From NCBI GenBank assembly GCA_902799185.1, contig CADBZO010000012.1:1-55855 (forward strand): 55,855 bases of DNA, given 5' to 3'. The notes beneath the pieces were generated by a model. The model was given only the letters and a program-made list of their open reading frames with translations. It was not told the DNA's origin and searched no databases. Positions 48,422 through 55,855 of the stretch are shown here, piece by piece. Source of the DNA: an uncultured Bacteroidales bacterium. GTDB lineage: Bacteria > Bacteroidota > Bacteroidia > Bacteroidales > Paludibacteraceae. The position numbers and the translations under genes are program-made. Positions within the stretch are counted from its first letter, which is position 1. Each line of letters begins with the position of its first letter.

Positions 48422-49217
48422 AATTGCTGTTCGATTTTAAACATTCCACAAAATTCTCCCATGTGGTTCTCAACCATTCCGGAGAGAATAATTCTTCTTG
48501 TTTGCTCTCAATTTTATTAACAGGAACAGCCCATTCTTTTGGCATTCCGGCAAATAAACCTGTTTGTTTCTTGCTACGATTTATGCATAACAAATAATCT
48601 TTTTCTAATTCTTCTACCGCCTTTTCTAACTGTCTTAATGATACAGATTTGACAATATGTGCAAATATATCCGCCCCAAGAATACTATCCGTTTCTGTCA
48701 GTTGCGACAAAGGAAAATCAAAGGTCACGTTATTTAGTATTCCGCCATAGTCAATGGATATCAGGCGCTCGTTTTCTATATCATACAGCAAATTCGCATT
48801 GTTATACGTGCGGTCCTCATTGGCAATCCAGAAATCAAAAAGGGCGATTTTCAGTAATTGGTACAAGGTATTCGCATTTGCCTCCACTTGGCGGAAAGTT
48901 GTCGGCGTAATATCTATCACACCTTCTATTTTCTTGAAGCCGATAGACGGAGCAGACGAACTATGCGAAGCGGTCACAGATGTCCAATGCGCCGGCATAA
49001 TCTGCACCAAGGCGAATGGCGGAGTGGCGATTTTCCATGTCTCTGCAAACACGGCTCCAATATACTCGCAAGCCAGTTTATAGGCTATAGTAGCATTCGG
49101 GCGCATGTACTTGCAGATATACTGCTGCGTATCCGAGCACAATACCAACACAGGTAAATCACCTGTCATGTATTGCTTGGATATATCCTGAATACTATGT
49201 AAATGCTGTATTTCCAT
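48411..49217 (-). CDS. HipA-like kinase (HipA_2 type)
   Basis: The ATG at 49217 (MEIQHLHS) gives 268 residues and lies just below the promoter; a longer frame to 49292 is promoter and leader. PVLVLCSDTQQYICKYMRPN holds the ATP-binding Lys, LFDFWIANEDRTYNNANLLY the catalytic loop (D135-R136, N140, N142) and ISIDYGG the metal-binding Asp (156). These are the HipA_2 features: a HipA-type kinase without the HipA N-terminal subdomain. It is coupled to a DUF3037-like gene. A toxin role by analogy with HipA is possible but not shown. Confidence 0.75.
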   Translation of the reverse strand: MEIQHLHSIQDISKQYMTGDLPVLVLCSDTQQYICKYMRPNATIAYKLACEYIGAVFAETWKIATPPFALVQIMPAHWTSVTASHSSSAPSIGFKKIEGVIDITPTTFRQVEANANTLYQLLKIALFDFWIANEDRTYNNANLLYDIENERLISIDYGGILNNVTFDFPLSQLTETDSILGADIFAHIVKSVSLRQLEKAVEELEKDYLLCINRSKKQTGLFAGMPKEWAVPVNKIESKQEELFSPEWLRTTWENFVECLKSNSNYGK

Positions 49218-49238
49218 CGTCTTTGCAACTTTCGGCTG

Positions 49239-49269
49239 CAAAGATACAAAAAATCTGCGATTCTTGCAA
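49239..49269 (-). promoter_or_regulatory. Promoter of the HipA-like kinase
   Basis: TTG (49269-49267), 20 bases, TATCTTTG (49246-49239) on the minus strand. Confidence 0.75.
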
Positions 49270-49306
49270 GAAAAATCTGCGATTTTATACAAAATAATCT
49301 GCGATT
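49252..49306. repeat. Three AATCTGCGATT iterons with 22-bp period
   Basis: AATCTGCGATT occurs at 49252-49262, 49274-49284 and 49296-49306, exactly two helical turns apart, running from the promoter spacer into the upstream region of the HipA-like kinase. A related word, AGATTTTGCGATT, occurs twice above hipBST. Confidence 0.85.
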
Positions 49307-49380
49307 CTGCACAAAATCATCAATTCTATACTATAGTATGGGATGTTTTTATGCAGCCGTACTAAAAGTGTCCGGGGTAC

Positions 49381-49410
49381 AAAAAAATCTGCACTTGTGA
49401 TGCAGATTTT
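49381..49410 (-). terminator. Terminator of lepA
   Basis: AAAATCTGCA (49384-49393) pairs with TGCAGATTTT (49401-49410) around a 7-base loop; on the minus strand it is followed by a run of seven T. It lies ten bases past the lepA stop. Confidence 0.8.
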
Positions 49411-49419
49411 GTGGTATTT

Positions 49420-51195
49420 TTAATCCAGTTTGAGGACGGCGAGGAAGGCTTTCTGGGGCACTTCGACGTTGCCGATCTGTTTCATGCGCTTCTTGCCTCG
49501 TTTCTGTTTCTCCAGTAGTTTGCGTTTACGGCTGACGTCGCCGCCGTAACACTTGGCGAGGACATCCTTGCGTACCTGCTTGACGGTCTCTCGGGCGATG
49601 ATCTTCGCGCCGATAGCCGCCTGAATGGCGATGTCGAACTGCTGACGGGGCAGGAGCTCTTTGAGTTTCTCGCACATGCGGCGTCCGAAATCGACGGCGT
49701 TGTCGCGGTGGGTGAGGGTAGAGAGTGCATCAACCTGTTCGCCGTTGAGCAATATATCCAGTTTGACGAGGTTGGAGGGGCGGAAACCGTTCATGTGCCA
49801 GTCGAAGGACGCATAACCCTTGGAGATGGATTTGAGTTTGTCGTAGAAATCAATGACGATTTCGCCCAGCGGCATGTCGAAGAGCAGTTCCATACGGTTG
49901 CCGGAGATATATTCCTGTTTGACGAGTTCTCCGCGTTTGCCGAGGCACAGCGTCATGATCGGTCCTATATAATCGGCTGTGGTGATGACCGATGCGCGGA
50001 TATAAGGCTCCTCGATGCGGTCTATCTCCGTGAGGTCGGGCATGCCGGCGGGGTTGTGTACCTCTACCATGCCGCCGTCCTTGGTATAGACGTTGTACGA
50101 TACGTTCGGGACGGTGGTGATGACGTCCATGTCAAACTCGCGGTCGAGGCGTTCCTGTATAATCTCCATGTGCAGCAGTCCGAGGAACCCGCAGCGGAAG
50201 CCGAAGCCGAGTGCCATGGAGCTTTCGGGCTGGAAGGTCAGAGACGCATCGTTGAGTTGCAGTTTCTCAAGGGACGCGCGCAGGTCTTCGTAGTCCTCGC
50301 TCTCAATGGGATAGACACCGGCGAAGACCATCGGTTTGGCTTCCTCGAAACCGTCAATGGCTTTGTCGCAAGGGCGCGCTACATGGGTGATGGTGTCGCC
50401 CACTTTGACTTCGGTCGAGGTCTTGATGCCGGAGATGATATAGCCCACGTTGCCTGCGGAAATCTCTTTGCGCGGGGACATGTCGAGTTTGAGAATGCCT
50501 ATCTCGTCGGCGTCGTACTCCTTGCCGGTGTTGACGAAGCGCACCTGGTCGCCCGTGTGCATGGTGCCGTTCACCACCTTGAAATAAGCGATGATACCGC
50601 GGAAAGAATTGAAAACGGAGTCGAAGACAAGGCATTGGAGCGGCGCTTTCGGGTCGCCTTTCGGCGCCGGGATACGTTCCACGATAGCGTCCAGAATCTC
50701 CGGCACACCTTCGCCGGTCTTGGCGGAGCAACGCAAAATCTCCTCGCGCTTGCAGCCCAACAAATCCACTATCTCGTCCTCCACGCGCTCGGGCATGGCG
50801 TTGTCCATGTCGCATTTGTTGAGCACGGGAATGATTTCGAGGTCATGCTCGATAGCCATATAGAGGTTGGAGATGGTCTGCGCCTGCACGCCCTGCGTAG
50901 CGTCAACAACGAGCACAGCGCCTTCGCAAGCCGCAATCGACCGCGAGACCTCGTAACTGAAGTCCACATGCCCCGGAGTATCAATCAGATTGAGGGTATA
51001 ACCCTTGTAATCCATCTGAATAGCGTGGCTCTTGATGGTGATACCGCGCTCTTTCTCCAGATCCATGTCGTCCAGCACCTGGTTCTCCATCTGCCTAACG
51101 TCCACCGTCTGAGTGATTTCCAACATTCGGTCGGCGAGGGTCGATTTGCCGTGATCGATGTGCGCAATAATGCAAAAATTTCGTATTTTATCCAT
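49420..51195 (-). CDS. lepA: Elongation factor 4 (LepA)
   Basis: A 591-residue translational GTPase acting on stalled or misplaced ribosomes. [20 protein letters not shown] is the G1 loop, [21 protein letters not shown]2, [15 protein letters not shown]3 and [11 protein letters not shown]4. Beyond the EF-G-like domains, the LepA-specific C-terminal region is present ([60 protein letters not shown]). Its own promoter is at 51229-51259. A long frame on the opposite strand is a compositional shadow. Confidence 0.97.
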   Translation of the reverse strand: MDKIRNFCIIAHIDHGKSTLADRMLEITQTVDVRQMENQVLDDMDLEKERGITIKSHAIQMDYKGYTLNLIDTPGHVDFSYEVSRSIAACEGAVLVVDATQGVQAQTISNLYMAIEHDLEIIPVLNKCDMDNAMPERVEDEIVDLLGCKREEILRCSAKTGEGVPEILDAIVERIPAPKGDPKAPLQCLVFDSVFNSFRGIIAYFKVVNGTMHTGDQVRFVNTGKEYDADEIGILKLDMSPRKEISAGNVGYIISGIKTSTEVKVGDTITHVARPCDKAIDGFEEAKPMVFAGVYPIESEDYEDLRASLEKLQLNDASLTFQPESSMALGFGFRCGFLGLLHMEIIQERLDREFDMDVITTVPNVSYNVYTKDGGMVEVHNPAGMPDLTEIDRIEEPYIRASVITTADYIGPIMTLCLGKRGELVKQEYISGNRMELLFDMPLGEIVIDFYDKLKSISKGYASFDWHMNGFRPSNLVKLDILLNGEQVDALSTLTHRDNAVDFGRRMCEKLKELLPRQQFDIAIQAAIGAKIIARETVKQVRKDVLAKCYGGDVSRKRKLLEKQKRGKKRMKQIGNVEVPQKAFLAVLKLD

Positions 51196-51228
51196 TAGGT
51201 CCTAATTGTCCAAATTAAAAATCGGGTG

Positions 51229-51259
51229 CAAAGATACGAAAATTTTCGCATTTATGCAA
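51229..51259 (-). promoter_or_regulatory. Promoter of lepA
   Basis: TTG (51259-51257), 20 bases, TATCTTTG (51236-51229) on the minus strand. Confidence 0.8.
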
Positions 51260-51320
51260 GAGGAGAGAGATTTTTACTATAATTTTCTGGTAAATCATGT
51301 GCCGATCATCCCTCGCAAGC

Positions 51321-53594
51321 TTATTTCAGCTCTTGCCCCGTAACTGTATAAACCTTCTCGCCGCTCAGAATATACACATTCCCGTTCTTGATCAGTTTTT
51401 GCGCAGGGTTGGCGGGATTCGTATAAACAGCCGGAGCTTCAGTCGGATTGTTAGCCTCATAGACGGCTTGCAGCATAATACCCTCCGCCAAATCGCCGGG
51501 CAGCACTTGCCATTTGAGGAACGTGAAGCCCTCAATACGCGGAGCGTGCGGCACTTGCCATTTCTGCGCCTCCATGTAATGAAGCGATTCGTCTTGTTTC
51601 AGATAACTTACTTGCACCGTCTGTTCCTCAAACTGCAGGTCGGTTGCCACACCTATTATATGGATGAAATCGCACCAGACCGCCTTGGCTTGATAGAGGT
51701 CGATGTAGTCTATCGGCACGTAAAGAATACAGGTCTGTCTGTTGACATTATTTACCGTGCGCTCGGTAATCGTCTGCGGCGTATAAGCATAGTTCCGAAT
51801 CGCCTGCAAAGCAGAGCAGTTATAGAACGCGTCCTGATTGATGGTTGTCACAGAGGATGGAATAACCACTTCTTCCAATGCCGTACAGCCTTCTAACACG
51901 CTGGTTGCCACGGTCTTAATACCTTGCGGAAACTCAAAATGCTTCAGGTTCGTGCAATACATGAAAGCGCTTTGTCCGATGCCGGTCACGGTAGCCGGAA
52001 TAGCGATAGTTTCTATCTTCATGTACTTGCACAAGTATGCAGGAATCACTTGCACGCTGTCGCCGAACGTGAAAGAAATGACCTGCGAATTGGTGCTATA
52101 GAACGGCGCGCTGTCGTCTGAACCGATAGAGCAGTTTTTCGGTTTCCAGACAATCGTAGTTGTCGGGTTGCCCTTGAAAGCGGAATTGCCGATAGAGGTA
52201 ACCGTACTCGGAATAGTAATCTCCGTCAGGTGGCAGTTGTAGAACGCACGCATACCGATGCTTGTCAATCCTTCGTGCAGATTCACGTTCGCCAATTTCG
52301 AGCAGTTATAGAAAACGTCCGTGCTAATAGTAGTCAAGGTCGCCGGTAATTCAATGGACTCCAACGACGAGCAGCCCTCCAAGAAACTGACAGGCAGTGT
52401 CTTTTGCGTTGCAGGCAAGTTAATGGATTTGAGGTTCGTGCAATTCATGAAAGCATATTGTCCGAGCCTGTTGACCGAAGCCGGAAGTACAATTGTGTCC
52501 AACAAGCTCATATTCTTGCAGATATATGCCGGCACAAGCTCTACGCCATCCGCAAAAGTGAAAGAGGTAACCTGCGAATTGGTGCTATAGAACGGCGCGC
52601 TGTCGTCTGAACCGATAGAGCAGTCTGCCGGTTTCCATACAATCGTAGTCGTCGGGTTGCCCTTGAAAGCGGCATTGCCGATAGACGTAACCGTGCTCGG
52701 AATAGTGATCTCCGTCAGGTGGCAGTTATAGAACGCACGCGCACCAATTGTTGTCAATCCTTCGTGCAGATTCACGTTCGCCAATTTCGTACAGTTATAG
52801 AAAACATCTGCGCTAATGGTAGTCAAAGTCGCCGGTAATTCAATGGACTCCAACGACGAGCAGCCCTCCATGAAACTGACAGGCAGTGTCTTTTGCGTTG
52901 CAGGCAAGTTAATGGATTTGAGGTTCGTACAATTCATGAAAGCATACTGACCCAGTCTGTTGACCGAAGCCGGAAGCACAATTGTATCCAACAGGCTCAT
53001 GTTCTTGCAGATGTATGCCGGCACAACCTCTACGCCGTCCGCAAAAGTAAACGAGGTAACTTGCGAATTGGTGCTATAGAACGGTGCCTCGCTGTCCGAA
53101 CCGATAGAGCAGTCTTTAGGTTTCCAGACAATCGTAGCCGTCGGATTGCCCTTGAAAGCGGCATTGCCGATAGAGGTAACTGTACTTGGAATAGTGATCT
53201 CCGTCAGTGCGCAGTTATAGAACGCACGCAGGTTGATGGTCGTCAGACCTTCTTCCAAGTTCACGGAGCCTAATTTCGTGCAGCCGTAGAAAGCATCCGT
53301 TCCGATAGTGGTGACGGATGTCGGTAGAGTAACGGATTGCAGGTTCGTCAGTCCCTCAAACGCACTTGTCCCGATTGAAGTGACAGGATACGTGTAGTTG
53401 TTATAGGTCACGGACGCAGGGACTGTGACGGACGTATATGCCGAATAGACGGACTTGTCCGAACTCTGGTCTTTAACCACTTGTGCCGTAGTCGCACTCA
53501 ACGAATAATACAGATTGCCGATTTTTACGGTTTCGGCATACATCTGAATAAAGCAAGCACATAGTGCAAGCAAAAAGAGATAGATCTTTTTCAT
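51321..53594 (-). CDS. Large BspA-type LRR surface protein with T9SS-like tail
   Basis: A 757-residue protein: signal peptide (MKKIYLFLLALCACFIQMYA), then LRR_5 repeats across ~60-600. A 163-residue block is present nearly three times (see the repeat feature). After the LRRs come a small domain (EEQTVQVSYLKQDESLHYME) and a C-terminal segment QKLIKNGNVYILSGEKVYTV then TGQELK, which resembles the C-terminal sorting domain of type IX secretion substrates in Bacteroidales. BspA-like proteins bind host or neighbouring cells; this one is predicted to be on the surface. Confidence 0.8.
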   Translation of the reverse strand: MKKIYLFLLALCACFIQMYAETVKIGNLYYSLSATTAQVVKDQSSDKSVYSAYTSVTVPASVTYNNYTYPVTSIGTSAFEGLTNLQSVTLPTSVTTIGTDAFYGCTKLGSVNLEEGLTTINLRAFYNCALTEITIPSTVTSIGNAAFKGNPTATIVWKPKDCSIGSDSEAPFYSTNSQVTSFTFADGVEVVPAYICKNMSLLDTIVLPASVNRLGQYAFMNCTNLKSINLPATQKTLPVSFMEGCSSLESIELPATLTTISADVFYNCTKLANVNLHEGLTTIGARAFYNCHLTEITIPSTVTSIGNAAFKGNPTTTIVWKPADCSIGSDDSAPFYSTNSQVTSFTFADGVELVPAYICKNMSLLDTIVLPASVNRLGQYAFMNCTNLKSINLPATQKTLPVSFLEGCSSLESIELPATLTTISTDVFYNCSKLANVNLHEGLTSIGMRAFYNCHLTEITIPSTVTSIGNSAFKGNPTTTIVWKPKNCSIGSDDSAPFYSTNSQVISFTFGDSVQVIPAYLCKYMKIETIAIPATVTGIGQSAFMYCTNLKHFEFPQGIKTVATSVLEGCTALEEVVIPSSVTTINQDAFYNCSALQAIRNYAYTPQTITERTVNNVNRQTCILYVPIDYIDLYQAKAVWCDFIHIIGVATDLQFEEQTVQVSYLKQDESLHYMEAQKWQVPHAPRIEGFTFLKWQVLPGDLAEGIMLQAVYEANNPTEAPAVYTNPANPAQKLIKNGNVYILSGEKVYTVTGQELK
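51830..53230 (-). repeat. 489-bp tandem repeat inside the LRR gene
   Basis: A 163-codon unit is repeated in frame about 2.9 times. The word GAACGG of the block starts at 52101, 52590 and 53079, exactly 489 bases apart. The two upstream (5') units are nearly identical in DNA, so the expansion is recent; the last unit has diverged. Confidence 0.92.
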
Positions 53595-53628
53595 AGGACG
53601 ACTAAATTGTTCTTGTTTTTATGGGCTG

Positions 53629-53659
53629 CAAAGTTACTGCTTTTTTTTGATATATACAA
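53629..53659 (-). promoter_or_regulatory. Promoter of the LRR surface protein
   Basis: TTG (53659-53657), 20 bases, TAACTTTG (53636-53629) on the minus strand; the start codon is at 53594. Confidence 0.8.
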
Positions 53660-53708
53660 GGTAGCACGAGTTTTTGCAGCGGATTTTTCGGAAAAATATC
53701 ACAAAATC

Positions 53709-53739
53709 TTGCATAATTCAGAAAAAAGCAGTACCTTTG
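53709..53739 (+). promoter_or_regulatory. Promoter of korAB
   Basis: TTG 53709-53711, 20 bases, TACCTTTG 53732-53739, about 30 bases above the GTG start of korA. It is divergent from the LRR promoter but does not overlap it. Confidence 0.8.
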
Positions 53740-53770
53740 TACCCGCATTTAATACCAAACACAAAAGATA

Positions 53771-55660
53771 GTGAAAAACATTACAGTTCGATTTTGCGGA
53801 GACTCGGGTGACGGTATGCAGCTGACGGGTAATATGTTTGCCCAGTTGGCAGCAGAGATGGGAAACGAGATCTCCACGCTGCCGGATTTCCCGGCAGAGA
53901 TTCGTGCGCCGCAAGGCACTTTAGGCGGCGTGAGTGCTTTCCAAGTAGAGTTAGGCCACGAGGTTTACACCTCCGGCGACAAGGCGGATGTAGTGGTGGC
54001 GATGAACGCCGCTGCGCTGAAGGTCTGTACCTTAGGCTCGCATTTCAACCATCCGCAGGCGCATTTCGATGACGATTTTGCGCTCTATCATCGTCACGCA
54101 ATCGTGATTGTTGATACCGATTCGCTGACCGACAAGGATTTGGAGAAAGCGCAGTACCACACGGATAATCCGTTCACGGAATTAGGTATCCCCGAGAGCG
54201 TACAGATCGTGCCGGTTGCTCTGACTACGCTGACCAAAGAGGCGTTGAAGGACAGCGGCATGGACAACAAAGCTGTGCTCAAATGCCGGAACATGTTCGC
54301 ACTGGGACTGATCTATTGGCTGTTCGATGAGCCGATGGACAAAGCCATTCATCTTCTCGAAGAGAAGTTCAAGAAGAAACCGGCACTCGTAGCCCCGAAC
54401 ACCAAAGTGATGGTGGACGGCTACAACTACGGGCAGAACCTCGCCCTCAATGTGCAGCAGGTGCGCTTGGACGGAGACAAATCTCAAATCTCAAATTGCA
54501 AATGTCAAATGCCCACAGGGCACTACACCTCCATCGCCGGTAACAAGGCGACGGCGTGGGGACTGATAGCGGCGGCGGAAAAAGCAGGCAAACGGCTCTT
54601 CCTCGGTTCGTATCCTATCACGCCGGCAACGGATATCCTGCATGAACTGGCGGCACGCAAAGATATGAACGTCATGGCTATTCAGGCGGAGGACGAGATA
54701 GCGGGTGTCTGCACGGCCATCGGTGCGGCTTTCGCAGGCGATTTGGCTTGCACCTCCACTTCCGGTCCGGGGCTGAGTCTGAAGAGTGAAGCAATCGGTC
54801 TGGCGGTGATGGCGGAGCTACCGTTGGTAGTGATTGACGTACAGCGCGGAGGTCCTTCGACAGGCCTGCCGACCAAGACCGAGCAGACAGACCTGCTCCA
54901 AGCCCTTTACGGTCGCAACGGGGAGTGCCCGGCGGTGGTGATAGCGGCTTCGACCAGCGCCAACTGCTTCGACTATGCATACGAGGCTTGCAAGATAGCG
55001 CTGGAGAACATGACGCCGGTGATTCTGATGACCGACACTTATCTGGCGAACGGCACGGCGCTCTGGCGTATCCCGAAGTTAGCCGAACTGCCGGAGATCC
55101 ATCCGCAAACCGTTCCCGAAGAACTGAAAGGACAATGGACACCCTACATGCGTGCCGAAAACGGCACACGCTACTGGGCCGTGCCCGGACGCAAGGGATT
55201 CCAGCACATCCTGGGCGGCCTGGAAAAGGACGACAAGACGGGTGCCATCTCGACCAATCCCGAGAACCACGACCTGATGACACGCAAGCGTGCCCGCAAG
55301 ATTGCCAACATCCCCGTGCCAGACCTCGAAGTGCTGGGCGACCGAGAGGATGCCGAACTGCTCATCGTGGGCTTCGGAGGCACATACGGCCATCTGCGTG
55401 CGGCCATGGAGGAACTGCGCAGCCAGGGACGGAAAGTGGCCATGACCCAGTTCCGCTACATCAACCCGCTGCCCGCAAACACCGCCGAGGTGCTACGCCG
55501 CTACCCGAAGGTCATCGTGGCCGAACAGAACATGGGACAGCTAGCTGCATGGCTGCGCATGAAGGTGGACGGACTGGTGCCCCTCCAGTACAACGAAGTG
55601 AAGGGCCAGCCCTTCGTGGTCAGCGAACTGGTGGAAGCCTTCAAGCAGCATCTGGCCTGA
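53771..55660 (+). CDS. korA: 2-oxoacid:ferredoxin oxidoreductase alpha subunit (KorA, gamma-alpha fusion)
   Basis: A 629-residue subunit of the enzyme that couples 2-oxoglutarate (or a similar 2-oxoacid) oxidation to ferredoxin reduction. The gamma part (1-190) starts TVRFCGDSGDGMQLTGNMFA; the alpha part (~255-629) has FLGSYPITPATDILHELAAR, QAEDEIAGVCTAIGAAFAGD, STSGPGLSLKSEAIGLAVMA and ELPLVVIDVQRGGPSTGLPT. A linker (~236-249, KSQISNCKCQMPTG) is encoded by an AAATG-type simple repeat (54477-54514). The start is a GTG. From about 55.1 kb codon choice shifts toward GCC/GAA/CTG, unlike the first half. korB follows at 55778. Confidence 0.93.
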   Translation: MKNITVRFCGDSGDGMQLTGNMFAQLAAEMGNEISTLPDFPAEIRAPQGTLGGVSAFQVELGHEVYTSGDKADVVVAMNAAALKVCTLGSHFNHPQAHFDDDFALYHRHAIVIVDTDSLTDKDLEKAQYHTDNPFTELGIPESVQIVPVALTTLTKEALKDSGMDNKAVLKCRNMFALGLIYWLFDEPMDKAIHLLEEKFKKKPALVAPNTKVMVDGYNYGQNLALNVQQVRLDGDKSQISNCKCQMPTGHYTSIAGNKATAWGLIAAAEKAGKRLFLGSYPITPATDILHELAARKDMNVMAIQAEDEIAGVCTAIGAAFAGDLACTSTSGPGLSLKSEAIGLAVMAELPLVVIDVQRGGPSTGLPTKTEQTDLLQALYGRNGECPAVVIAASTSANCFDYAYEACKIALENMTPVILMTDTYLANGTALWRIPKLAELPEIHPQTVPEELKGQWTPYMRAENGTRYWAVPGRKGFQHILGGLEKDDKTGAISTNPENHDLMTRKRARKIANIPVPDLEVLGDREDAELLIVGFGGTYGHLRAAMEELRSQGRKVAMTQFRYINPLPANTAEVLRRYPKVIVAEQNMGQLAAWLRMKVDGLVPLQYNEVKGQPFVVSELVEAFKQHLA

Positions 55661-55777
55661 GAACAAGGAAAAGAGCGAGACCAGTTTACATAGTCAAGAA
55701 TAGGATCACGAGTAGAACTATCCCAACTATCCTAACTGGAAAACCAGCAAATACAATAACCGAATAAAACAAGCACA

Positions 55778-55855
55778 ATGTCAGAATATACTTTCCAAGA
55801 CTTCAAGAAAGGACAGCCGAGGTGGTGTCCGGGCTGCGGCGACCACTTCTTCCTG
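55778..55855 (+). CDS. korB: 2-oxoacid:ferredoxin oxidoreductase beta subunit (start only)
   Basis: The frame MSEYTFQDFKKGQPRWCPGC then GDHFFL runs off the window. The CPGCGDHF motif is the thiamine-diphosphate/iron-sulfur entry of the beta subunit, and the position after korA is standard. The 117-base gap between them holds no gene I can see. Confidence 0.9.
   Translation, partial: MSEYTFQDFKKGQPRWCPGCGDHFFL

Noticed and set aside
49708-51198. 496-codon open frame on the plus strand opposite lepA
   Set aside because: Antisense shadow of lepA caused by codon bias; no promoter or recognisable protein.

Overview
The window looks like chromosome from a member of the Bacteroidales (phylum Bacteroidota). 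The support is a core gene set with gene order typical of the group (murC-ftsQ-ftsA-ftsZ with a YqeY gene close by, groES-groEL, menaquinone methyltransferase, KorAB), BspA-type leucine-rich repeat proteins with a type IX secretion-like tail, and above all a promoter grammar seen again and again: TTG, about 20 bases, then TAnnTTTG. Shine-Dalgarno sites are largely absent. I cannot name genus or species.

Layout. (1) 1-11.1 kb is an AT-rich accessory island: the tail of an unknown gene, a DUF4143-type ATPase, a small toxin-like pair, a wreck of a WYL regulator, a YhcG-type nuclease carrying coding hairpins, a SHOCT membrane protein, an ADP-ribosyltransferase-like protein, an unknown/FRG/zincin trio, and orphan 3' ends of lost genes. 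(2) 11.1-39 kb is higher-GC housekeeping DNA: outer-membrane barrel and S41 peptidase, ribH, aspartokinase, YitT, sugar-nucleotide genes (nucleotidyltransferase, galE, manA), rsmD, an HD-less Rel enzyme, recR, a HAD/GNAT pair, groESL, a candidate structured RNA, menaquinone methyltransferase, murC-ftsQAZ, a Wzz-like protein, DedA, YqeY and NhaD. (3) 39.1-49.4 kb is a second accessory island: hipB-hipS-hipT, a WYL regulator with small unknown genes, a tight four-gene operon ending in a DnaB-like protein with a broken P-loop, a second YhcG nuclease, and a HipA-like kinase with a DUF3037-like partner. (4) 49.4-55.9 kb holds lepA, a large LRR surface protein with a 489-bp internal duplication, and korA with the start of korB.

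Connections. The two islands share a ~165-bp sequence (hairpin terminator plus promoter) in opposite orientation, each beside a yhcG-type gene, and a 17-mer that lies next to that sequence in one island but on the far side of yhcG in the other. Both yhcG genes carry palindromic hairpins inside their reading frames. The second island has three promoters with an unusual 16-bp spacer, two of them running into the same 9-bp-stem hairpin. The best candidates for undescribed biology are the four-gene operon with the DnaB-like pseudo-ATPase (43.98-46.47 kb), the unknown/FRG/zincin trio (6.7-9.3 kb), the coding hairpins in yhcG, and the structured RNA at about 27.85 kb. The genome also shows short simple-repeat expansions, some inside conserved genes and one overlapping the aspartokinase start codon.

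All family names are from reading the sequence by eye; no database was searched. I saw no tRNA, rRNA, CRISPR array or transposase.
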